From assembly GCA_964389475.1 (NCBI GenBank), contig CAYMFD010000108.1:1-12328 (forward strand): a stretch of DNA of 12,328 bases, given 5' to 3'. Below, in pieces: positions 6,919 through 12,328 of this stretch (position 1 is the stretch's first letter; each line of letters opens with the position of its first letter). The translations under genes were made by a program, and so were the position numbers. The notes below the pieces were generated by a model, which ran no database searches, had not been told where the DNA came from, and worked only from the letters and a program-made list of their open reading frames with translations. This stretch comes from CAYMFD01 sp964389475 (GTDB taxonomy: Bacteria > Bacteroidota > Bacteroidia > Chitinophagales > Saprospiraceae).

Positions 6919-7508
6919 TTCACCTCCAGCAACTCCACCTCAAAGATCAGCGTTGTATGCGGCCCTATAGCGCCTCCTGCTCCTTGAGCACCGTAAGCTA
7001 GGTCAGATGGTACGAATAGCTTCCACTTAGACCCGATAGGCATTAGTTGTAGTGCTTCTGTCCACCCTGCGATCACGCCATTAACTGGAAATGAGGCAGG
7101 CTGTCCGCGCTGTACCGAACTGTCGAAGACATTGCCGTCGATCGTCGTACCGTGGTAATGCGTCGTGACTGTGCTAGTTAGGCTAGGCTTGATACCGCTA
7201 CCTTCCTTCATCACTTGATACTGTAATCCGCTCGGTAGGGTCACTACACCGTCTTTGCTAGCATTGGCTGCGAGGAAGTCCTTCCCCTCCTTGATAGCGC
7301 CTTCGTGCTTCTTGGCCTGTAGCTTACCGAAGTGTTCGTTGAGGATGGCATTGCCTTCACCCTCGCTTATCTTAAGATCAGCACCTGCGAACAAGTCTGT
7401 TAATGCAGCTGCCAGTTGCTCTGCGTTGAGCTCTTCCAGCCCCTGACTTTTTAGACTGTTTCCTATGTTGACGCCGAGGCTGTAACTTACTTTATCTAAT
7501 TCGTTCAT
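6915..7508 (-). CDS. fklB: FKBP-type peptidyl-prolyl cis-trans isomerase, FklB-like
   Basis: A 197-residue protein with no signal peptide, so probably cytoplasmic. It speeds cis-trans isomerisation at prolines during protein folding. Residues about 1-85 are the helical FKBP N-terminal dimerisation region (start MNELDKVSYSLGVNIGNSL); about 90-197 are the FKBP catalytic domain. Residues equivalent to the FKBP12 pocket are present: Tyr118, Phe128-Asp129 (FDSS), Phe140, Val145-Ile146, Trp149, Tyr172 and Phe189. The order and spacing, including FDSSVQRGQPASFPVNGVI and ELLEVK at the C-terminus, closely match E. coli FklB (FKBP22, 206 residues). It converges on the glycosyltransferase gene and diverges from the large solenoid gene. 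ATG is at 7506-7508, and its stop lies inside the heptanucleotide repeat. Confidence 0.95.
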   Translation of the reverse strand: MNELDKVSYSLGVNIGNSLKSQGLEELNAEQLAAALTDLFAGADLKISEGEGNAILNEHFGKLQAKKHEGAIKEGKDFLAANASKDGVVTLPSGLQYQVMKEGSGIKPSLTSTVTTHYHGTTIDGNVFDSSVQRGQPASFPVNGVIAGWTEALQLMPIGSKWKLFVPSDLAYGAQGAGGAIGPHTTLIFEVELLEVK

Positions 7509-7817
7509 GGTACTTATTTTTTCTGATGGGTGGCGAAAGTAGGGAATTACTTGGTGGTGGTAGTTACCGCTACAGTAGTGATCGACTGTAAGGTGTAGTG
7601 GTTGAGCTTGCTCTGCTTCTTGGGTAGTGGTAATACTGTGTTATTCCTCCACATTAAAGACTTTGGAATACAGTAGAGCTATTTTCAATGTCTGTTCTAA
7701 GCTAGTGGGTGTGTAGTAGATTATTGTCTTACAGGTACTTAGTCTTGTTTTATGTAGTATATTACATTCATATCGAGCAAGACTTTAGGCGTTTTTGCTA
7801 GTTCAAAGTAGATAGCT
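7509..7817. other. 309-bp divergent spacer between the FKBP and solenoid genes
   Basis: No gene seen. Promoters for both flanking genes should lie here. On the FKBP side there is the TACTTTCG candidate (7534-7541, minus strand). On the other side the inverted repeat ATGTA (7752-7756) / TACAT (7763-7767) lies about 50 bases upstream of the ATG at 7818 and could be an operator. No TAnnTTTG element is obvious on the plus strand. Confidence 0.5.
7534..7541 (-). promoter_or_regulatory. Candidate -7 element for the FKBP gene
   Basis: Read on the minus strand this is TACTTTCG, one base off the Bacteroidota -7 consensus TAnnTTTG, and about 25 bases upstream of the FKBP start codon. No TTG is visible at the usual -33 distance, so this is only a candidate. 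Confidence 0.3.
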
Positions 7818-10800
7818 ATGAAGTCAATTATTCTCGGTTTAGTCGTGGTGTTCCTGTCTAGTGCTGTCCTTTACGGTCAGTGTCCTCAGAGAGTGTTTTT
7901 GTCGTACTCTACTCAGACTGATATAGATACTTTTGCGGCCAACTACCCTAACTGTACAACTATAGCGTCTTTAAGGCTAAGTAATTCTACTTCAGATCCT
8001 ATTAGAGATTTATCTGGTCTGTCTCGCATCGACACTATGAGGAGGGGCTTAGATCTTAGGGGTCTCACAGCACTAGAAAATCTTGCTGGCCTAGAAGGCC
8101 TGACTACTCTAGGAGGACTAGTGATCGAGGATTGTCCGGCGCTGTTGTCGACTGACGCCGTGTCGCAGTTGACGACGATCAATGGTCGGGTAGACATTAG
8201 CAACAACGCTGTTCTTGCTGATATTGCGATGCTGCGAGGTGTGGACTCTGTGACGCAAACACTGAGGTTGGAGGGCTTGCCGAGCCTGCCTACACTAGAC
8301 GACCTGCAGACGTTGTCCTACGTCGGAGGTACTTTCACGATAGAGGATTGTGACCTACTAGTCGACATCGGGCCATTTAATGCACTGAGCTATGTAGACG
8401 GTGGTTTTGAGATCCGAGGCAATGATGCAGTACAGACAGTAGGCGCCATCGATATTCTCAACTACCTTGAGGAGGATCTCATTATCACACAGAATGACAA
8501 CCTAGTCACTGTATCCGGCTTTAATGGCCTGACTCGTGTGGAAGATGGGACGATTGTGATTACTAATAATGATCGTCTAGAAGAGGTCAGGGGTTTTGAT
8601 GCCGTTACGGAGGTCGATGATGACCTCGAATTGTCCGGCACGTCATTGCGGCTTGTCGATGGTTTTAACAGTCTTCTATCCACTGCCATAAGTTTTAATG
8701 GGGCTGCAGCGCTTGAGGTTGTAAGAGGGTTTGCCGGTCTAGAAGAGGCTTTTTTAATTGTTTTTGAAAACTGCCCAGCCCTCAGGGAGATTCCCCAGTT
8801 TGCCAGCCTTGACAATATTGGGTTGTATCTGACGATACGCCTGTGTGATGCATTAGTCGAGGTAGATGGTTTTGACTCATTGAGAGTTGTGGGTAATGGG
8901 GTATTGATCCAGCAAAACGAAGCATTGGAGTCATTGCCTCCCTTCATATCAATGATAGATGTAGGCCGGTTGCAGGTTAAAGCTAACCCCGTCCTACAGT
9001 CGCTGGAGGGCTGGCCATTGCTCGCTGATGCGACAGGTATCGAGATTGAGAACAATGCAGCACTGACCGTCATTGCAGATTTTGGCGTTTTAAAGAGTAT
9101 TCTTGGCAATTTACGCTTGGTCAATAATTCTTCCCTTATCAACTGTCCTACGCTTGACCGCTTAACAGAGGCCGGTAGCTTTGTGATAACCGGCAATGCC
9201 TCTATGCAGACTATTGATACTGCTCCTGTCCTTGACTCTGTAAGCTCATTATTTTGGCTATTGGACTGTCCTAGTCTTACCACAATCCGGGGTTTTGATC
9301 AATTAAGGACAGCAGGAGGTTTTGGTATCGGTGGTAATGCGGTGCTCCAGCAAATTCCAAGCTTCAACAGTCTTGAGATAGCGAGCTCCTACTTCCAGAT
9401 TAGTGGAAATCTTCAACTACCAGTCATCGATGGATTTGCTGTCCTGCGTACTAGCCCTAGATGTCAGATACAGAATAACGGTACTGCTACGATCACAGGT
9501 TTTGACAGCTTCTCAGTGGGTAATCTTCAGGTAACTGATAATCCTAACCTACTGCGACTGGTAGGCTTCGAGTCGATGGTTGAGGGTAATATTGATATAC
9601 TGACCAATGAGGAATTGGTAGAGATGCCTGCTTTTGGTAATCTAGAGACAAGCATCAACATCAATATCAGAGGCAATGCTAGCCTAGAGCAGATAGATGT
9701 GTTTTCTAGTCTCTATAGCGTGAGAGACTTTATTATCCGGGATAATGACAGGCTAGCGTCTATCGCCGGGGTTGAATCACTGGACAATGCCTACGAGATC
9801 TACCTAAGCGGTGAGGCGATAACATCTATACCTCGATTTGATGCTCTCACTCGTCTTGGTAACGAGCCCGAGGAGTTCAATTTTGCCAGCTACACGGGCC
9901 TTTACCTGATCGGTATGGAGTCATTAGAGACCATATCGGGATTCAGCAGTCTAGATACGCTGGCAGGGTGGCTGGAGATCGTAGGCAACTCGGCACTTAC
10001 CCGTGTGGAGGGTTTTGATAAGCTTAGCTATGTGTACCGTAACCTTATCTTTTTTGAGAATGAAAAATTACTTGAAATCGATGGCTTCAGGGATCTTGAG
10101 ACCATTGGGTCTAACTACATGGTCCGACGCAATAGCAAGCTAAAGGCGCTACCACCCACGATTAAGCTTCGCGAGATCAAAGGTCAGTATACTGCTGGGG
10201 CATATGGATCTGGAAGTTTGGGGATAGAGGGCGATTCGATCTCGACCCTGTATGGCCTCCAGAATTTAACGACCCTACGAGGGCCACTCAATATCCATAA
10301 TACCAACATTGCGAGCCTGAGGGGACTAGATAATATCGACCCTAGTCTTACCAGCCTACCTTCGATCCGTGATAATCCTAGATTGTCAGACTGTGCAGTT
10401 GCGTTTCTATGTCAGTTGATAGAAGAGTCGACATTTTGCTCATCTATCATTGACAATGCTCCAGGATGTAATGCTTGTGAGGAGGTCAATTGCCTTAATA
10501 GTGACATCCAAGGTGTCGTATACTATGACTACAACGAAAATGATACGTTTGATATAGGAGAGTCACCGCTACAAAGCATTAGGGTAGGGGTAGAGCCAGA
10601 CGATGTCGAACTCATTCCTAGAGGTGATGGTCGCTACATTTACAACTGTATGCCAGGAGAGACGTATCGCATTGCGCCTCAACTAGGGCCCAACTGGGCA
10701 GTCACTACAGATAGTGCTGCTTACCGCTTTGTATTTGACAGTAGTGAAGTATCCAATAGGTCCTTGAACTTTGGCCTGATACGTACCGACGACGTTCACG

Positions 10801-11813
10801 CTGGGCAGATCGGCCTGACTTCTGCTCCCACTCGGTGCAATACGGAGGTGTCGTTTTATTTACACTATGGCAATACTGGCACCTACGAGGAGTCAGGTCA
10901 GCTAGTGCTGACCCTAGATGATAGAGTGACCCTTGTTGAGGCGATGCCACACCCTACATCGATCGATGGCAATCAACTGACATGGCTCTTCGATGGCTTA
11001 CAGCCTTATCAGACGAGTGACATCACGATGCTGCTATCGATGCCAGACGAAAATAGCACTGGGAGTTTACTGCAGTTGCATGCCACAATGGAGACTACGA
11101 CCGACCTTCTTGCCGACTATACTTACTCGCCGACGGTCATATGCTCTTATGACCCCAATGACAAGTTGGTCATGCCGTCGGATTCGACGGAGAGTAACAT
11201 GATTGAGCAGGGGCAGGAGCTAACCTATACGATCCGATTTCAAAACGAGGGTAATGCCGAAGCGATCGACGTAAGTATCCAGGATACGATTGACCTCAAC
11301 CTAGATATGGCGTCTCTGGAGGTGGTGGCTAGTAGCTTTCCCGTCCAGACGTCGATTACAGGTCGTGCGGTTCGATTTGATTTTAGGGACATTTGGTTGG
11401 TAAGTGCCCGTATTGATAGTATCGCAAGCCAAGGCTTTGTCACTTACAGGATCACACCACATCCAGATCTACAGCCTGGCCTGGTAATCGAAAATGAGGC
11501 CTTCATTTACTTTGACTTTAATGCCCCTATTCAGACCAATACCGCTGTTAGTCAGGTCAAGCGCCTTACACATACGGACGATACCGTAGACGCTGCTATG
11601 CGTCTCTATCCTAATCCTGCGAGTGATCGACTATACCTCTCCGTGCCCGATGGTGCTTATGAGATAGCTATATACAATGTGTATGGTCAGCTGATGTACC
11701 AGGGCAGCGACCGGATAATAGATGTCTCCCGCTGGCCATCTGCCACCTACTACGTAAGACTCACTCATGACGGTAGCGCTAGTATAAGCCTACCTTTTGT
11801 CGTGAGTCACTAG
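7818..11813 (+). CDS. Giant secreted leucine-rich-like solenoid protein with SdrD-B, DUF7619-like and T9SS domains
   Basis: A 1331-residue exported surface protein. Residues 1-20 are a signal peptide (IILGLVVVFLSSAVLYG). Residues about 78-855 hold about 33 coils of 22-24 residues with the pattern [LIF]xIxxNxxLxxIxGFxxLxxVxG, like receptor-L/ECM33-type leucine-rich repeats. The Asn-ladder position is sometimes Cys (EDCPAL, ENCPAL, LDCPSL). Residues about 851-888 are a Cys-rich C-cap (NPRLSDC...IIDNAPGCNACEEV), a motif that ends many Bacteroidota solenoids. About 896-985 is an SdrD-B-like domain (DIQGVVYYDYNENDTFDIGE), about 992-1108 a DUF11-like beta stretch, and about 1109-1245 a domain resembling DUF7619 (CSYDPNDKLV ... 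ENEAFIYFDFNAP). From 1260 there is a T9SS type A sorting domain (MRLYPNPASDRLYL). Likely role: surface adhesion or recognition of an unknown ligand. It is divergent from the FKBP gene. ATG at 7818 directly precedes the signal peptide. Confidence 0.92.
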   Translation: MKSIILGLVVVFLSSAVLYGQCPQRVFLSYSTQTDIDTFAANYPNCTTIASLRLSNSTSDPIRDLSGLSRIDTMRRGLDLRGLTALENLAGLEGLTTLGGLVIEDCPALLSTDAVSQLTTINGRVDISNNAVLADIAMLRGVDSVTQTLRLEGLPSLPTLDDLQTLSYVGGTFTIEDCDLLVDIGPFNALSYVDGGFEIRGNDAVQTVGAIDILNYLEEDLIITQNDNLVTVSGFNGLTRVEDGTIVITNNDRLEEVRGFDAVTEVDDDLELSGTSLRLVDGFNSLLSTAISFNGAAALEVVRGFAGLEEAFLIVFENCPALREIPQFASLDNIGLYLTIRLCDALVEVDGFDSLRVVGNGVLIQQNEALESLPPFISMIDVGRLQVKANPVLQSLEGWPLLADATGIEIENNAALTVIADFGVLKSILGNLRLVNNSSLINCPTLDRLTEAGSFVITGNASMQTIDTAPVLDSVSSLFWLLDCPSLTTIRGFDQLRTAGGFGIGGNAVLQQIPSFNSLEIASSYFQISGNLQLPVIDGFAVLRTSPRCQIQNNGTATITGFDSFSVGNLQVTDNPNLLRLVGFESMVEGNIDILTNEELVEMPAFGNLETSININIRGNASLEQIDVFSSLYSVRDFIIRDNDRLASIAGVESLDNAYEIYLSGEAITSIPRFDALTRLGNEPEEFNFASYTGLYLIGMESLETISGFSSLDTLAGWLEIVGNSALTRVEGFDKLSYVYRNLIFFENEKLLEIDGFRDLETIGSNYMVRRNSKLKALPPTIKLREIKGQYTAGAYGSGSLGIEGDSISTLYGLQNLTTLRGPLNIHNTNIASLRGLDNIDPSLTSLPSIRDNPRLSDCAVAFLCQLIEESTFCSSIIDNAPGCNACEEVNCLNSDIQGVVYYDYNENDTFDIGESPLQSIRVGVEPDDVELIPRGDGRYIYNCMPGETYRIAPQLGPNWAVTTDSAAYRFVFDSSEVSNRSLNFGLIRTDDVHAGQIGLTSAPTRCNTEVSFYLHYGNTGTYEESGQLVLTLDDRVTLVEAMPHPTSIDGNQLTWLFDGLQPYQTSDITMLLSMPDENSTGSLLQLHATMETTTDLLADYTYSPTVICSYDPNDKLVMPSDSTESNMIEQGQELTYTIRFQNEGNAEAIDVSIQDTIDLNLDMASLEVVASSFPVQTSITGRAVRFDFRDIWLVSARIDSIASQGFVTYRITPHPDLQPGLVIENEAFIYFDFNAPIQTNTAVSQVKRLTHTDDTVDAAMRLYPNPASDRLYLSVPDGAYEIAIYNVYGQLMYQGSDRIIDVSRWPSATYYVRLTHDGSASISLPFVVSH
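8049..10382 (+). repeat. Coding repeat region: about 33 leucine-rich-like coils
   Basis: Residues about 78-855 of the solenoid protein. The repeat is clear at protein level but diverged in DNA; only short pieces such as GGTTTTGA (for the GFD/GFN turn) recur. Most coils are 22-24 residues. One is shortened to about 21 (CQIQNNGTATITGF...). Two carry extra loops of about ten residues (after LTRLG and after REIKG). Coils with I/L/M-P-x-F in the turn (IPQF, LPPF, IPSF, MPAF, IPRF) are scattered among the xGF coils. The divergence suggests an old array with little recent recombination. Confidence 0.85.
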
Positions 11814-11821
11814 GATGTGAC
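11806..11821. other. Hairpin spanning the solenoid gene's stop codon
   Basis: GTCAC at 11806-11810 pairs with GTGAC at 11817-11821, and the loop contains the TAG stop (11811-11813). A second 5-bp hairpin, TAGCC (11866-11870) / GGCTA (11875-11879), follows in the 71-bp gap before the convergent regulator gene. Neither is followed by a T-run, so neither is a convincing intrinsic terminator. Confidence 0.25.
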
Positions 11822-11884
11822 GGGGTAGAAGGAGGTTGAGATACAGTGCAGTAAGTGGTAAAGGATAGCCTACTGGCTACGATA

Positions 11885-12328
11885 CTACAGGGTATCATCT
11901 TGCGTAAGTATTCGTACGAATGATGATCGATACGAACGACTAACTGGCAGTGATTTACCACACTTAAGGTGTACGGTACCAGCTCTATGATACTGTCGTA
12001 CGCTATCAAGGTTGATGATGTATGACCTATGTATACGTATGTACATACGTGGGTCGAGTTGGCGCTGAAAATAATTTAACCGTTTACTACTCGTTACCTT
12101 TTCACCATTAGACAGATGGAGAGTCGTGTAACCGTCTTCGGTTTCTAGGTAGGTGATGTCGGAGGGGATAATCAAGTCAAACCCACTGATCGTCGGTACG
12201 GCCAGCCTCGAACGACTACTACGTGCATACTCCAGCGTTTTTTGGAGCTCGGCTTTATTACTTTTCTCATTGCTGGCAAGAAGAGACGTACATTTTTCTA
12301 CGACCTCTGCGAGCTTTCTGCTATCGAT
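11885..12328 (-). CDS. LytTR-family response regulator, C-terminal part (runs off the right edge)
   Basis: The frame is open from the window edge to the TAG at 11885-11887, giving 147 visible residues. Visible residues about 43-141 are a LytTR DNA-binding domain: LAVPTISGFDLIIPSDITYL, then ETEDGYTTLHL, the hallmark RIHRSYIINL (98-107) and the closing LPVSRSYRSSF (127-137). Residues 1-42 look like the charged helical linker (RKLAEVVEKCTSLL...LQKTLEYARSSRSR) that joins a receiver (REC) domain to LytTR. The gene therefore most likely encodes a LytR/AlgR-type regulator whose phosphorylation-site domain is outside the window. A TTG at 12173-12175 could start a shorter frame, but the linker argues against it. 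It is convergent with the solenoid gene, so no regulation of that gene can be assumed. Its partner histidine kinase is not visible. Confidence 0.92.
   Translation of the reverse strand: MDSRKLAEVVEKCTSLLASNEKSNKAELQKTLEYARSSRSRLAVPTISGFDLIIPSDITYLETEDGYTTLHLSNGEKVTSSKRLNYFQRQLDPRMYIRIHRSYIINLDSVRQYHRAGTVHLKCGKSLPVSRSYRSSFVRILTQDDTL
12035..12050. repeat. Perfect 16-bp palindrome inside the regulator gene
   Basis: ACGTATGTACATACGT is its own reverse complement. It lies in the LytTR coding region, where CGT ATG TAC ATA CGT encodes RMYIR. It may be chance or an intragenic protein-binding site. An overlapping GTATAC palindrome sits at 12031-12036. Confidence 0.5.

Noticed and set aside
8462..9283. 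273-codon minus-strand open frame
   Set aside because: It lies entirely within the clear solenoid gene and arises from that gene's periodic codon pattern; it is Ser/Thr/Pro-rich and shows no domain.
11806..11896. Bidirectional intrinsic terminator between the convergent solenoid and regulator genes
   Set aside because: Three 5-bp hairpins (11806-11821, 11866-11879, 11881-11896) are present, but all are short and none is followed by a T-run on either strand.
1..12328. tRNA, rRNA, riboswitch or complete insertion sequence
   Set aside because: I looked through the spacers and saw no cloverleaf with a TTCGA-type T-loop, no rRNA-like block, no conserved riboswitch core, and no transposase flanked by inverted repeats.

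Overview
The window looks like chromosomal DNA of a Bacteroidota bacterium, most likely of the Saprospiria (Lewinella-like) lineage. Two proteins carry a type IX secretion (T9SS) C-terminal sorting domain. One of them also has a solenoid-capping motif and a late-protein domain typical of these bacteria. There is a LytTR-type response regulator, and no start codon has an obvious Shine-Dalgarno sequence. The lineage assignment is inferred from these traits; there is no rRNA or other marker gene. Most genes look to be near 50-55% GC by eye; the FG-GAP gene and some spacers are visibly more AT-rich.

Layout, left to right. (1) Positions 1-446 are gene-poor: a short reading frame entering from the left edge that resembles the start of a tyrosine-recombinase DNA-binding domain, a hairpin, and an 11-bp direct repeat. 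(2) 447-2717 (+) encodes a 756-residue fusion of a hydroxylysine-kinase-like (APH-fold) kinase with a class-III PLP phospho-lyase of the ETNPPL/PHYKPL type. It is predicted to phosphorylate an amino alcohol and then eliminate phosphate and ammonia. (3) 2718-3243 is a 526-bp spacer. (4) 3244-5046 (+) encodes a secreted FG-GAP/integrin-alpha-type beta-propeller with a T9SS tail. (5) Just after it, 5047-5208 reads as a broken TonB C-terminal domain. (6) 5291-6760 (+) is a multi-pass membrane glycosyltransferase of the PMT/ArnT (GT-C) type. (7) 6915-7508 (-) is an FklB-like FKBP peptidyl-prolyl isomerase; a perfectly phased 7 x 7-bp tandem repeat overlaps its stop codon. (8) 7818-11813 (+) encodes a 1331-residue secreted protein with about 33 leucine-rich-like coils, an SdrD-B-like domain, a DUF11-like stretch, a DUF7619-like domain and a T9SS tail. 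(9) 11885-12328 (-) is the 3' part of a LytTR response regulator running off the right edge.

The genes do not form an obvious operon. They are single genes with large spacers, in mixed orientation: convergent at 6761-6914 and 11814-11884, divergent at 7509-7817. The functional themes are surface display through T9SS (two proteins), amino-alcohol catabolism, envelope glycosylation and protein folding. No complete new system is visible. The most notable items are the kinase-lyase fusion, the large solenoid protein, the heptanucleotide repeat and the TonB remnant.
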